Part shown: positions 33,132 to 43,864 of the stretch, piece after piece
Position numbering within the stretch: position 1 is the stretch's first letter
Layout: each line of letters starts with the position of its first letter
DNA from: Silicimonas sp.
Lineage (GTDB): Bacteria; Pseudomonadota; Alphaproteobacteria; Rhodobacterales; Rhodobacteraceae
Assembly: GCA_022819605.1 (NCBI GenBank)
Contig: JAJEGW010000056.1
Coordinates: forward strand, 1 to 56,211
Length of the DNA: 56,211 bases
Direction: 5' to 3'
The notes under the pieces: model-generated
Seen by the model: the letters and a program-made list of their open reading frames with translations, nothing else
What the model was told of the DNA's origin: nothing
Database searches by the model: none
Program-made: the position numbers and the translations under genes

Positions 33132-34508
33132 ATGACCATCAACGCCGTACTCGCTCATGTCGACGACAACCTTGATGCAGCACTGGAGCGCCTGAAGGCC
33201 CTAGTCCGCATCCCGTCAATCTCGACCGACCCTGCCTTCAAGGACGACTGCCAGGCGGCAGCAAACTGGCTGGTTGCAGACCTCGCATCCCTCGGGGTCG
33301 AGGCGGAGGCTCGCCAAACGCCAGGCCATCCGATGGTGGTGGGGCATGCGGGCGACGGCCGACCGCACCTGATGTTCTACGGCCATTATGATGTTCAACC
33401 GGTCGACCCGCTGGAACTTTGGCACCATGACCCGTTCGATCCGATTGTCGAGGACAGGCCTGGAGGCAAGGTGATCCGCGCACGGGGATCATCCGACGAC
33501 AAGGGGCAGCTCATGACCTTCATGGAGGCGTGTCGGGCCTGGAAGGCCGTCAAGGGAAGCTGGCCATGCAAACTCTCGTTCATCTTCGAGGGGGAGGAGG
33601 AGTCAGGGTCCCCTTCGCTTGTACCGTTCCTCGAGACGCATTCCGAGGAGTTGAGGCGGCCCGATCTGGCACTGATCTGCGACACGGGGCTCTTTGACCG
33701 CGATACTCCGGCCATCACGACCATGCTCCGCGGGCTGCTCGGCGAAGAGGTCACGATCACGGGGCCTGACAAGGACCTGCACTCCGGCATGTATGGAGGT
33801 GCGGCGATCAATCCGATTCGCGTGCTCGCGCGCATCATCGCGTCCCTGCACGACGAGAGCGGCCGCATCACCGTCCCGGGATTCTATGATGGCGTAAATG
33901 AACTGCCGGAAACCGTCAGGGCGCAATGGGAAGGGCTGGAATTTGACGCGAGCGGCTTCCTGAGAGCCGCAGACCTTTCGGAGCCGGCAGGGGAATCCGG
34001 ACGCAGCGTGCTCGAAATGATCTGGGCCAGGCCCACCTGCGAAGTGAACGGGGTCAGTGGCGGCTACACCGGAGACGGCTTCAAGACCGTGCTGCCGTCC
34101 AGGGCTTCGGCCAAGATCAGCTTCCGGCTTGTCGGCGACCAGGATCCGTTCGCGATCAGGAAGAGCTTCCGCACCATGGTGCGCGACGCGCTTCCACCCG
34201 ACTGCAGCGTGGAATTCGCGGGCCATGGCGCGGGTCCGGCCTCGGTCATGTCCACAGACGACCCTGCTTTCGAGGCGGCCCGGCGGGCGCTCTCGGACGA
34301 ATGGCCCAACGACGCCGCATTTGTGGGTTCGGGCGGGTCGATCCCGATTGCCGGATACTTCCAGGAGATCCTCGGTCTTCCGTCCATGCTGATCGGCTTC
34401 GGACTTGACGACGACCAGATCCACTCGCCGAACGAGAAGTACGACCTTCGCTCTTTCCACAAGGGAATAAGGAGCTGGGTCCGGGTGCTCGACGCGCTGA
34501 CCCCCTGA
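33132..34508 (+). CDS. M20-family metallopeptidase (dipeptidase-like)
   Basis: This 458-residue cytoplasmic hydrolase is of the M20/DapE-ArgE-CNDP type. Metal and catalytic motifs run FYGHYDVQPVD (first His-x-Asp), GSSDDKGQL, then FEGEEESGSPS with the catalytic and bridging glutamates, ICDTG, and the late His in DDQIHSPNEKYD. The dimerisation domain sits in the middle (about 215-330). Sequence is closest to the dipeptidase/carnosinase-like branch, so short peptides are the likely substrates. ATG at 33132 follows AGGGAGG; the longer open frame has no start signal. Divergent from hemA. Confidence 0.9.
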   Translation: MTINAVLAHVDDNLDAALERLKALVRIPSISTDPAFKDDCQAAANWLVADLASLGVEAEARQTPGHPMVVGHAGDGRPHLMFYGHYDVQPVDPLELWHHDPFDPIVEDRPGGKVIRARGSSDDKGQLMTFMEACRAWKAVKGSWPCKLSFIFEGEEESGSPSLVPFLETHSEELRRPDLALICDTGLFDRDTPAITTMLRGLLGEEVTITGPDKDLHSGMYGGAAINPIRVLARIIASLHDESGRITVPGFYDGVNELPETVRAQWEGLEFDASGFLRAADLSEPAGESGRSVLEMIWARPTCEVNGVSGGYTGDGFKTVLPSRASAKISFRLVGDQDPFAIRKSFRTMVRDALPPDCSVEFAGHGAGPASVMSTDDPAFEAARRALSDEWPNDAAFVGSGGSIPIAGYFQEILGLPSMLIGFGLDDDQIHSPNEKYDLRSFHKGIRSWVRVLDALTP

Positions 34509-34545
34509 GACGTTCAAGGCAAACCGCGCCCCTCGCGGCGAAACG

Positions 34546-34570
34546 CCCGCCTTGGCCCGTCCGAGGCGGG
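34546..34570. terminator. Strong hairpin between two converging genes
   Basis: CCCGCCTTGG and CCGAGGCGGG can form a 10-bp stem (one G-T pair) around CCCGT. It lies 38 bases after the M20 stop and 27 bases from the dehalogenase stop. No U-tract follows, so it may be a bidirectional Rho-assisted or stabilising hairpin. Confidence 0.45.
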
Positions 34571-34596
34571 ACGCGTCCTGCGGACGCCGACTGCAT

Positions 34597-35460
34597 TCAA
34601 GCGTCCAGGGCCAACAGGAACCCGCGGAGAGCCTCGGCGGTTTCCCCGGGCGATTGGTCGACGAAGAAGTGCCCGCCCGGCAACAGCCCGACGTCCAGGT
34701 TCGAGAGCCGGGGTGACCAGACTTGCCGGGCGTCGAAATGCCTTGCCATGACACCGTCTGCACCCCAGAGAACCAGAGCGGGGCATTCAAGCACCTGGCC
34801 CTTGCTCGCTGCATCCAGTTCCAGATCCGCACTGACAGCGGCCCGGTAGTCGTTCGTCATGCCTGCAATTGTGGCAGGATCCCGCCACGCCGCACGATAG
34901 GCATCAATCTGAGCGAATGCCTGCTGCGCCGCGCCGCCCCAGCCAGCTAGGCAGGCCTCGAAAAAGTGATCGGGATCGGCCTCGATCATGCGCTCCGGCA
35001 AGGGCGCGGGCTGGGCAAGAAAGCTCCAGTGGAAATACGCCTTTGACAATTCGTAGTTCCAAGCCTCCACCAGGTGGTCGGTCGGAACTATGTCCATGAG
35101 TGTCAGGCTCATCACCCTGCCGGGTGCGTCCTGCGCTAGCCGATAGGCTGCCCGTGCGCCCCTGTCATGACCTGCGAGATGGAATCTTTCATGCCCAAGG
35201 GACGACATCAGCCTGACCATGTCGGCACCCATCGCGCGAAAGCTGTAATTTGCAAGATCTGCGGTCGCAGTCGGCTTTGACGACGCGCCGTAACCCCGAA
35301 GATCGGCCGTCACGACGCGAAAGCGTTCCGCCAGCAAGGGCGCGACCTCGGTCCACATCGCGCGAGTCTGGGGAAACCCGTGCAGCAACAGCAACGGGCA
35401 CCCTGACCCAACCTCGTCATAGGCAATGGAGATGCCGTCTTCCACGACCGCTGTCGGCAT
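34597..35460 (-). CDS. Haloacetate (fluoroacetate-type) dehalogenase
   Basis: This 287-residue alpha/beta hydrolase would cleave the carbon-halogen bond of haloacetates. The nucleophile elbow GHDRGAR has Asp (D99) rather than Ser, with R100 and R103 in the positions that bind the substrate carboxylate in fluoroacetate dehalogenase. The charge relay is completed by D123 (MDIVPT) and H264 (GGHFF). The halide pocket residues H144-W145 (YFHWSF) and Y205 (DYRA) are also present, as is the QPAPLPERMIEADPDHF stretch shared with characterised fluoroacetate dehalogenases. ATG 35460 was chosen so that the N-terminus aligns with the family. An epoxide hydrolase is the main alternative, but the two arginines argue for a haloacid. 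No transporter for haloacetate adjoins it. Confidence 0.8.
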   Translation of the reverse strand: MPTAVVEDGISIAYDEVGSGCPLLLLHGFPQTRAMWTEVAPLLAERFRVVTADLRGYGASSKPTATADLANYSFRAMGADMVRLMSSLGHERFHLAGHDRGARAAYRLAQDAPGRVMSLTLMDIVPTDHLVEAWNYELSKAYFHWSFLAQPAPLPERMIEADPDHFFEACLAGWGGAAQQAFAQIDAYRAAWRDPATIAGMTNDYRAAVSADLELDAASKGQVLECPALVLWGADGVMARHFDARQVWSPRLSNLDVGLLPGGHFFVDQSPGETAEALRGFLLALDA

Positions 35461-35513
35461 GCACTCGCCCCCTGTTCGGAGACACGTCATGCCGCCAAAG
35501 GTGCAAATGGGAA

Positions 35514-35589
35514 TGGCGCGGTTGACGGGACTCGAACCCGCGACCCCTGGCGTGACAGGCCAGTACTCTAACCACTGAGCTACAACCGC
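35514..35589 (-). tRNA. tRNA-Asp (anticodon GTC)
   Basis: The minus strand gives GCGGTTG...CAACCGC acceptor arms, D-arm GCTCAGTGGTTAGAG, anticodon loop CTGTCAC with GTC, and T-loop TTCGAGT. The 3' CCA is encoded (35514-35516). Confidence 0.95.
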
Positions 35590-35804
35590 ACGGTGGCCGT
35601 CACTTAGTGAAGCCGTTGCGTGCCGTCAAGAAGAATTGCGTGTCCCTGTCAACGACGTTTGGAACCATGCGGGCCGGATCTCGCGTGACGCGGCCCGGAT
35701 CTGGCGAATCCGGACGTCCCGGCCCTGTCCAGGATCGGACAGCGCATCTCCGTTGGAGGCCGCGCATCTTGGCGCCGTTCGAGGGGTTGGTTTGTGGGGG
35801 GGGG

Positions 35805-35880
<76 letters not shown>

Positions 35881-36063
35881 GCACGCACCTCCTCTAGCCA
35901 ACTCGAAAGTGTCCGGCAAGCTTTCTCGCGTAATCCGTCAATCGACCGAAGCCCAAGTCGCCGCAGGAAAGGGCTCGGCGGCAGAGGGTTTTGCGCGCAG
36001 CATGACGCGGATTCCGGCCTGCAATGCACTTGATCGCCACCGTGCACGCGGATTCAGGAGAGT

Positions 36064-36138
36064 TGGTGGGTGATGAGAGATTTGAACTCCCGACATCTTC
36101 GATGTGAACGAAGCGCTCTACCACTGAGCTAATCACCC
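36064..36138 (-). tRNA. tRNA-Val (anticodon CAC)
   Basis: Acceptor arms GGGTGAT and ATCACCC pair. The anticodon stem CTTCG/CGAAG encloses TTCACAT, giving CAC, which reads GUG. The T-loop is TTCAAAT and the CCA is encoded at 36064-36066. It is closely similar to the neighbouring Val-TAC gene, with the same anticodon stem, so they probably derive from one ancestor. Confidence 0.95.
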
Positions 36139-36251
36139 GCCGAAACCGTGATCTAGCGCCGAGACACCGTTCGTGCAAGCGGGATTGCCAAACTGCACAA
36201 CCTGTCTTCGCGAGCGCCTTGCACCCCGTCGCTGCCCGGAAGTGCCTCAGG

Positions 36252-37700
<1,449 letters not shown>

Positions 37701-37709
37701 TCACGTCTG

Positions 37710-38594
37710 TCAGTTCTGTCCGGCCTCCGCGACTCGACGCTCGCGCCAGAAGGCATAAAGGCCCGAACCGACGATCAGCGTGACACCAGCCCAAGTCATC
37801 AGGTCGGGGATTTCGCCGAATACAAGGTATGCAATGATGAGCGCGAACAATATCCGCGAATATCGAAACGGCGCCACGGACGAAACGTCTGCGGTCCGCA
37901 GCGCCGTGGTCAGCGTCCACAACGCTGCCGCGATCGCCAGGATCATGCCAAGATACCAGCCTGCTGTCTCAACGCTCACTGGCTGCCAGCCTCCCTGAAA
38001 GTGCATCATGAGCGCCCCCGCGAGCGCCATCGGAGCCATGGACCAGGCCACGGCGAACGATGTCGAGATCCTTGTCGGCAATCGACGGCTTGCAAGGTCG
38101 CGTGCCGCAAGACCAAAGACGTAGACGAGAACCCAAAGGAGGTTGGTGTCAAATGCACTGAAGCCCGGGCGAAGAATCATCAGGAAACCGATCAACGCCA
38201 GCACGACCGCCGCCCAGCGGCGCCATCCGACGTCCTCCTTGAGAAAAAGTGCCGCGCCCAAGACAACCGCGAGTGGCTGAGCTTGCGCAAGCGCGCTCAC
38301 GGAGGAAAGCGGCGCCAGGCCTAGCGCCACGACGATGCCGATGCTCCCCACGACCTCGCCCGCGGTCCGAACCAGGAGCGCAGGGTTGAGGGCATCGGTC
38401 ACCCAGAGCCGCTCACGGGACCGCCACATTGCAATCCAGAACAGGCCGAATGTTGCCAGCGAACTGATGAAGATGACCTGTCCGGAGCCCTGGGATTCGA
38501 TGACAAGCTTGACGAGTGCGTCAACGACCGCAAAGCACGCCATGGCAATGACGGTCAGCAGGATCGCCCAAGTACCGGATGTGCCGTGCCGCAT
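37710..38594 (-). CDS. EamA/DMT-superfamily transporter (first of two)
   Basis: This 294-residue membrane protein has ten hydrophobic segments in two five-segment EamA repeats. The family pattern is seen at the ends of the repeats: FLKEDVGWRRWAAVVLALIGF in the first and LVFGEIPDLMTWAGVTLIVGS in the second. Such proteins export metabolites or amino-acid-like compounds; substrate is unknown. A second EamA gene lies 1.3 kb upstream with two cyclophilin genes between them. Confidence 0.88.
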   Translation of the reverse strand: MRHGTSGTWAILLTVIAMACFAVVDALVKLVIESQGSGQVIFISSLATFGLFWIAMWRSRERLWVTDALNPALLVRTAGEVVGSIGIVVALGLAPLSSVSALAQAQPLAVVLGAALFLKEDVGWRRWAAVVLALIGFLMILRPGFSAFDTNLLWVLVYVFGLAARDLASRRLPTRISTSFAVAWSMAPMALAGALMMHFQGGWQPVSVETAGWYLGMILAIAAALWTLTTALRTADVSSVAPFRYSRILFALIIAYLVFGEIPDLMTWAGVTLIVGSGLYAFWRERRVAEAGQN

Positions 38595-38685
38595 CTACCG
38601 GCCGCGCGCACATGCACAGGCAGCGGCGTGACAATGCGCGTCCCGGGCGGCACGGAACCGCAAGGCCGCAACCCCTCGCCTGAAG

Positions 38686-39249
38686 CTAGCGCTCGATCGA
38701 TACGTCAAGCATGACATCCGGGACACCCGTCACGGCACCGTTAGGTCCAGTGCCGCGCTTGATGGCGTCAACCACGTCCATGCCTTCAATGACGCGACCG
38801 ACAACCGTGTAGTGGCCGTTGAGGAAATGGACGTCCCGAAACATGATGAAGAACTGGCTGTTGGCCGAATTGGGATCTTGGGCACGCGCCATTCCGACAA
38901 TTCCGCGATCAAACGGAATGTCGCTGAATTCCGCCGGAAGATCGGGCCTGCTCGAACCGCCTGTGCCGGCCCGGCGCATGTCCCCTTCGGATCTGGCGAA
39001 CTCCACGTCCCCGGTCTGCGCCATGAATCCGTCGATCACGCGGTGAAAGAACACGCCGTCATAGGCACCCGATTCCGCGAGCGCTGCAATTTGCTCCGCA
39101 TGGGCAGGCGCCACGTCCTCGAACAGGTCGATGACGACGCGGCCATTCGCCTCGCCCTCGATGTCTATGACGAGATTGGGTCCAGGCCCGTCACCCGCGG
39201 CAAGGGAGGGAGAGACCGAAATCGCGGCGGCAAGCAGGAGCCTAAGCAT
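38686..39249 (-). CDS. Periplasmic cyclophilin-type peptidylprolyl isomerase
   Basis: This 187-residue protein has a signal peptide (MLRLLLAAAISVSPSLAAG) and a cyclophilin domain. Active-site segments are FFHRVIDGFMAQTGDVEF (catalytic Arg in FHRV), NSANSQFFIMF and GHYTVVGRVIEGM. It speeds proline isomerisation in exported proteins. Its start lies 8 bases inside the end of the cytoplasmic paralogue upstream, so the two are coupled. An insert DMRRAGTGGSSRPDLPAEF is shared with the neighbour and is typical of this bacterial subgroup. Confidence 0.93.
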   Translation of the reverse strand: MLRLLLAAAISVSPSLAAGDGPGPNLVIDIEGEANGRVVIDLFEDVAPAHAEQIAALAESGAYDGVFFHRVIDGFMAQTGDVEFARSEGDMRRAGTGGSSRPDLPAEFSDIPFDRGIVGMARAQDPNSANSQFFIMFRDVHFLNGHYTVVGRVIEGMDVVDAIKRGTGPNGAVTGVPDVMLDVSIER

Positions 39250-39748
39250 CGGCGGCCACCTTCACGCTGATCATTCGGTCCGGCTTCGCCGGAGGCTCGC
39301 CCCGGGGAATCGCATCCACGAATTCCATGCCCTCGATCACGCGGCCATAGACGGTGTACTGGCCATCGAGAAAGTGGTTGTCGCTGAAATTGATGAAGAA
39401 CTGGCTGTTGGCCGAGTTCGGGTTCTGGCTTCGCGCCGCACCAAGCGTGCCCCGATCATGGGGAATGCGGCTGAATTCGGCGGGCAGGTCCGGCAGGCTC
39501 GATCCGCCCGTGCCCGCCTTCCGCAGATCCAGGCCGTCGCCGTGGCATCCGTGCTCGACATCGCCGGTCTGCGCCATGAAGCCGTCGATCACCCTGTGGA
39601 AGATCACGCCGTCATAGGCGCCTAGGCGCGCCAGTTCCTTCATCCGTTCCGAATGAGCCGGCGCGACATCCGGCATCAGCCGGATTGCGACCGTTCCCAG
39701 CTTCAACTCGATCAGGATCGTGTTTTCGGGATCCTCAAAATCTGCCAA
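39242..39748 (-). CDS. Cytoplasmic cyclophilin-type peptidylprolyl isomerase
   Basis: This 168-residue cyclophilin has no signal peptide. FHRVIDGFMAQTGDVEHG, NSANSQFFINF and GQYTVYGRVIEGM match the active-site segments of the family. The start appears to be TTG at 39748, giving LADFEDPENT (read as Met), because GGAGGG at 39753-39758 precedes it and no ATG or GTG fits the expected N-terminus. The spacing is short, so this is likely but not certain. It overlaps the periplasmic paralogue by 8 bases. The pair, followed on the other strand by pgk and aldolase, is a familiar Rhodobacteraceae neighbourhood. Confidence 0.9.
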   Translation of the reverse strand: MADFEDPENTILIELKLGTVAIRLMPDVAPAHSERMKELARLGAYDGVIFHRVIDGFMAQTGDVEHGCHGDGLDLRKAGTGGSSLPDLPAEFSRIPHDRGTLGAARSQNPNSANSQFFINFSDNHFLDGQYTVYGRVIEGMEFVDAIPRGEPPAKPDRMISVKVAADA

Positions 39749-39902
39749 TGAACCCTCCGTTCGTCCAGGAATCGCGCGGACACTAGTCTGCGTGGGCCAA
39801 AAGGAAAAGCCCGCGACAAATGGCTCGGGCCGGGCGCAGCCTTCCGGCCAGATTGCAACCCGAAGTCCCGGCCAGCGTTGATCTTCCTGGAACCATTGGC
39901 AG

Positions 39903-40859
39903 TTAACGGCGCCCCGAAATCCGCTTGGCTCCCGGCAAGGCCCCGAATTTCGTCTCACGAATGGCCACGAAAATGCCTGACCCGAGAATGAGGAGGATTC
40001 CCAGCGCGGACAACATCCCCGGAAGTTCGTTCCAGATGAGGTAGCCCCAGACGATTGCCAGGACCAGCGTGCCATATTCGAATGGCGCTACCAACCCGGC
40101 CTCGCCCATCCGGTATGCCTGTGAGATCAGGTAGCCGCCCGCGGCGCTGCACACGCCCAGACCGACGATGACCGCCAGGTCCTCCGTTGGCGGCCATGTC
40201 CACTCCCGCAACAGAAAGTCGATTGCAGGGTTTCCTGTCCCCGCAAATCGACCGTTGCCAAAGACCAGGCCCATCACCGTGCACACGGCGATGAAGGTCA
40301 GCTGGATGTAGAGCGCCATGGTCGAGGCACGTTCCGTCAGCCCCATGTTTCGGGTCATCGTGTGCAACGCGGCATAGCCGATGGCGGCCGCAATCGGCAG
40401 CAGCACGGCCCAGCGGAACTCCACGGCACCGGGCTGAACGATCACCAGTACCCCGATGAATCCGGCCGCCAGCGCCGACCAGCGCCTGGCACCGACCCGC
40501 TCTTTCAGAAACAGTGCCGAAAAACCCGTGACAAGAAGCGGCGCCACGAAGAACACGGCCGTTGCCTCGGCCAGCGGGATAACCGCGATTCCACTGAAAA
40601 AGGCAAGGTTGGCCAGCACCACGCAAAATCCCCTGAGAACGTGCATCATGGGTCGCCTTGTCCGAAGTCTCGACCAGCCGCCTTCCAGCGGCACCACGAC
40701 TGCAAGCGTGATCGACAGCGCGACAATTGATCGCATCAGGATCAACTGGTGCAAGGGATAGTCGCCGCTGAGCCATTTCACCGAGGCGTCATTAAGGGAA
40801 AAGGCGACGGACGCGAGGATCGCGCAGGAGATGCTGATTTCCTTTGACCGATCGGACAT
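39903..40859 (-). CDS. EamA/DMT-superfamily transporter (second of two)
   Basis: This 318-residue protein has ten membrane segments in two EamA repeats. The motifs [24 protein letters not shown] and [20 protein letters not shown] are characteristic. ATG at 40859, with GGGGAG 9 bases upstream, is better placed than an in-frame TTG at 40865. It is a distant paralogue of the EamA gene at 37.7 kb. Substrate unknown. Confidence 0.88.
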   Translation of the reverse strand: MSDRSKEISISCAILASVAFSLNDASVKWLSGDYPLHQLILMRSIVALSITLAVVVPLEGGWSRLRTRRPMMHVLRGFCVVLANLAFFSGIAVIPLAEATAVFFVAPLLVTGFSALFLKERVGARRWSALAAGFIGVLVIVQPGAVEFRWAVLLPIAAAIGYAALHTMTRNMGLTERASTMALYIQLTFIAVCTVMGLVFGNGRFAGTGNPAIDFLLREWTWPPTEDLAVIVGLGVCSAAGGYLISQAYRMGEAGLVAPFEYGTLVLAIVWGYLIWNELPGMLSALGILLILGSGIFVAIRETKFGALPGAKRISGRR

Positions 40860-41351
40860 CGCCAACAGCTCCCCTGGACGTGCCTGAACTCGCCCGTAGA
40901 TGAACGGAGTCCGACATGTCTTTCCAGTTTGCGACGCAGATTGGGCGTTTCAGGAACACTCTTGCCTTCAAGAGCGGATTCCGACGTGCCAGGCGGAATT
41001 CGCCATCAACGAGGCAAGCCGAAACGCGAAGGCCAAGTCGGGCCATCACGAGACACAGCAGAAATCGCGATCACCGGCACTTCCTTGAGTTCGCGCCCCG
41101 GTCGCGAAGCCGGTCCGGCGGCCTTCCCTTCCTTCGCAGCCGTGTCCGCAGTCCCGGACTCTCCTGTCCGCTCCGTGCTTCAGGATGCGGCAATTCGACA
41201 GGGGATCGCACAGGCATGCGGAAGCCAAAGCTGGCCTGTCCAAGCACGGTCGTCTTGCAACAAGGAGATTCCGCTTGCGACGGCAAGTCCGGTTGACGTC
41301 GGAAAGCGGGCGGTTACTCAGGGCAGCAAAGTTGCATCCCGGAGACACGGC
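40860..41351. other. 492-base intergenic region upstream of pgk
   Basis: Open frames cross this stretch on both strands, including one in frame with pgk, but none has family similarity or a ribosome-binding site except GGAGA at 41341 for pgk itself. It must contain the divergent promoters of pgk and the EamA gene. No riboswitch or tRNA was seen. Confidence 0.5.
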
Positions 41352-42545
41352 ATGGCTTGGAAGACGCTGGACGACATGGACCTTGCCGGCAAGGTCGTTC
41401 TGACACGCGTGGACCTGAACGTTCCCGTCAAGAACGGATCGGTAACCGATGCGACCCGGATCGAACGCATCGCGCCGACGGTCCACGACATTCTCGCCAT
41501 GGGCGGCAAGCCCGTCCTCCTGGCCCACTTTGCGCGCCCAAAGGGCCGGCGCGTGCCCGAAATGTCTCTCGGTCAGATCCGGGAAGATGTCGCACGCGTG
41601 CTTGGCCTGCCCGTGAAATTTGCGGAAGACTGCGTCGCCGGCCTCGCGGAGTCAGCGGTCGCAGGGCTGGGCGGCGGCGCGGTGCTCATGCTGGAGAACA
41701 CGCGGTTTCACGCGGGAGAGGAAGCCAACGACCCGCCGTTCGCGACCGCGCTTGCCAAGCTTGGCGACGCCTTCGTCAATGACGCGTTCTCGGCCGCACA
41801 CAGGGCCCACGCCTCGACCGAAGGCCTGGCTCGGCTCCTGCCGTCCGCGGCCGGGCGCTTGATGGAAGCGGAACTGAACGCGCTGGAATCCGCCCTGGCC
41901 GACCCCGACCGGCCGCTCGTTGCCGTCGTGGGGGGCGCGAAGGTCTCGACGAAGCTCGAATTGCTCGAGAACCTCGTCCGCAAGGTGAACACGGTCGTGA
42001 TCGGGGGCGGCATGGCCAACACTTTTCTCGTGGCAAAGGGCGTCGATGTCGGCAAGTCGCTGGCCGAGCACGAGATGGCCGGAATCGCCCACGGCATCAT
42101 GGCCAGGGCCGAAGAAGTCGCCTGCGAGATCCTCCTGCCAACGGACATCGTCTGTGCGACGGAGCTTGCAGCCGGCATCGAGGCGGTCACGGTAGATGCA
42201 GACGCCTGCCCGCCGGACTTCATGATCCTTGACGTGGGACCTCGAACCGTTGCGCAGATCAACGATGCATTCGCATCCGCAAGGACCGTCATCTGGAACG
42301 GCCCGCTTGGCGTCTTCGAGACCGACCCGTTTGGAGCGGCCACGGTTGCCGCCGCCCGCAAGGTCGCCGAGTTGACGCAATCAGGCAGGCTGAGTTCGGT
42401 CGCTGGTGGCGGCGACACGGTGGCGGCATTGAACAAGGCCGGGGTCATGGACGACTTTTCCTACGTCTCGACCGCAGGCGGCGCGTTCCTCGAATGGATG
42501 GAAGGCAAGACGTTGCCGGGAGTGGCCGCCCTAGAACAGGGTTGA
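41352..42545 (+). CDS. pgk: Phosphoglycerate kinase
   Basis: This 397-residue enzyme transfers phosphate between 1,3-bisphosphoglycerate and ADP in glycolysis, or the reverse in carbon fixation and gluconeogenesis. Recognisable segments are [67 protein letters not shown] and the nucleotide loop [17 protein letters not shown] at 41352 gives the standard N-terminus; the open frame extends 423 bases upstream without support. It is followed by class I aldolase after 84 bases. Confidence 0.97.
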   Translation: MAWKTLDDMDLAGKVVLTRVDLNVPVKNGSVTDATRIERIAPTVHDILAMGGKPVLLAHFARPKGRRVPEMSLGQIREDVARVLGLPVKFAEDCVAGLAESAVAGLGGGAVLMLENTRFHAGEEANDPPFATALAKLGDAFVNDAFSAAHRAHASTEGLARLLPSAAGRLMEAELNALESALADPDRPLVAVVGGAKVSTKLELLENLVRKVNTVVIGGGMANTFLVAKGVDVGKSLAEHEMAGIAHGIMARAEEVACEILLPTDIVCATELAAGIEAVTVDADACPPDFMILDVGPRTVAQINDAFASARTVIWNGPLGVFETDPFGAATVAAARKVAELTQSGRLSSVAGGGDTVAALNKAGVMDDFSYVSTAGGAFLEWMEGKTLPGVAALEQG

Positions 42546-42629
42546 ATCGGATCGGGTCCGCTTGCGCGCCATTGACTCGCCGGAAGACGGCCCTAAGAGG
42601 GGCGCAATGCCATAAGAACAGGGGATCCG

Positions 42630-43514
42630 ATGCCTGAAGTGACACAGTCTGAGCAAATGCGGACCGGCAAGGGCTTTGTTGCCGCGCTTGACCAGTCCGG
42701 CGGGTCGACGCCCAAGGCGCTTCGCCTCTACGGCATCGAAGCTGATCGATTCGGTTCCGAAGACGAGATGTTTGACCTGATCCACGAGATGCGGTCGCGC
42801 ATCGTGCGCGCATCTGCGTTTTCGGGCGACAGGGTCATCGGCGCCATCCTGTTCGAGCAAACAATGGACCGGGATTTTGACGGCACTCCTGCGGCCACGT
42901 ACCTCTGGGAAACGAAGCGCGTGGTGCCTTTTCTCAAGTGCGACCAGGGGCTCGAGAACGAAGTTGATGGCGTTCAGCTCATGAAGGACATGGGTGATCT
43001 TGACGGCCTCCTCTCGCGTGCCAATGCAAAGGGAATCTTCGGCACGAAGATGCGCTCCGTGATAAATTCGGCAAATCCAGGCGGTATCGAGGCCATAGCG
43101 GCGCAGCAGTTTGAGGTCGGTCGCCGGATTCTCGACCACGGGCTGGTCCCGATCATCGAGCCGGAAGTCACCATCACGATTGAGGACAAGGCCGCTGCCG
43201 AGGAAATCCTGCGCGACGAGATAATGAAGGGTCTTGATGCGCTCGATCAGGAGGTCATGCTGAAGCTGTCGCTGCCCAGTGAGAACGACTTCTACGCGCC
43301 CTGCATCGCGCACCCGAACTGCATGCGCGTGGTCGCGCTGTCGGGCGGCTATTCCAGGGAGGAAGCGAACCAACGCCTTGCGGAAAATTCCGGAATGATC
43401 GCGAGTTTCAGCCGTGCCCTGACCGAAGGGCTGTCCGATTCCCAGTCAGACGACGAATTCAACGTCACTCTGGCGGAGACGATCTCGTCAATCTACGAGG
43501 CCTCGAATTCCTGA
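42630..43514 (+). CDS. Class I fructose-bisphosphate aldolase
   Basis: This 294-residue Schiff-base aldolase splits fructose 1,6-bisphosphate to the two triose phosphates. The N-terminus GKGFVAALDQSGGSTPKAL and the PFLKCDQGLENEVDGVQLM segment are typical of the bacterial class I group related to the animal enzyme. The Schiff-base lysine is expected in EVMLKLSLPSEND, following the EPEVTI strand. ATG at 42630. Same direction as pgk with an 84-base gap, so probably one transcript. Confidence 0.94.
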   Translation: MPEVTQSEQMRTGKGFVAALDQSGGSTPKALRLYGIEADRFGSEDEMFDLIHEMRSRIVRASAFSGDRVIGAILFEQTMDRDFDGTPAATYLWETKRVVPFLKCDQGLENEVDGVQLMKDMGDLDGLLSRANAKGIFGTKMRSVINSANPGGIEAIAAQQFEVGRRILDHGLVPIIEPEVTITIEDKAAAEEILRDEIMKGLDALDQEVMLKLSLPSENDFYAPCIAHPNCMRVVALSGGYSREEANQRLAENSGMIASFSRALTEGLSDSQSDDEFNVTLAETISSIYEASNS

Positions 43515-43864
43515 CCTGCGGCGTTTCTGTGGGGCAGCTGGGTCTCCGCGCGCCTTCGCCGTGACTCTTGCTGTAGACGCACGTGCACAAGAATCATTGC
43601 GTCACGATACGGTAAATTAGCCGCCTCAAAAGCTCCATCGGCGACACGGCAATCAAGTATTTCGAAGGTGCCAGTCAAGTCGTAATTTTAGGAACACGGA
43701 ACTTCTGCTACAGCAATCTCGAATTTCGGGGCCTGTAGCGTGCTTCATTTGTCTGGAAATTTGAGGCCGCACCAGTCAAAAGGTTGCCCCAGCCAAAACC
43801 CATCCAGCTGAGGAGATCCAGTCCCACAGCTTGGCAATGAGTCAGGATAGCAGGGAGGGCGTCC
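43515..43864. other. 350-base intergenic region before cobO
   Basis: No gene seen. It is the natural place for a cobalamin riboswitch upstream of cobO. I looked for the conserved core (CCACTG, GGGAAG, and the AGCCAGGAGACC-type B12 box) and found only a poor partial match near 43840-43853. GGGAGG at 43854-43859 is the cobO ribosome-binding site. Confidence 0.5.

Noticed and set aside
40929-41351. N-terminal extension of phosphoglycerate kinase from the open frame upstream
   Set aside because: It has no similarity to Pgk and no start signal; the standard N-terminus begins at 41352 with GGAGA before it.
43840-43853. B12-box-like GTCAGGATAG before cobO
   Set aside because: The rest of the cobalamin riboswitch core is absent and the site lies directly beside the ribosome-binding site.
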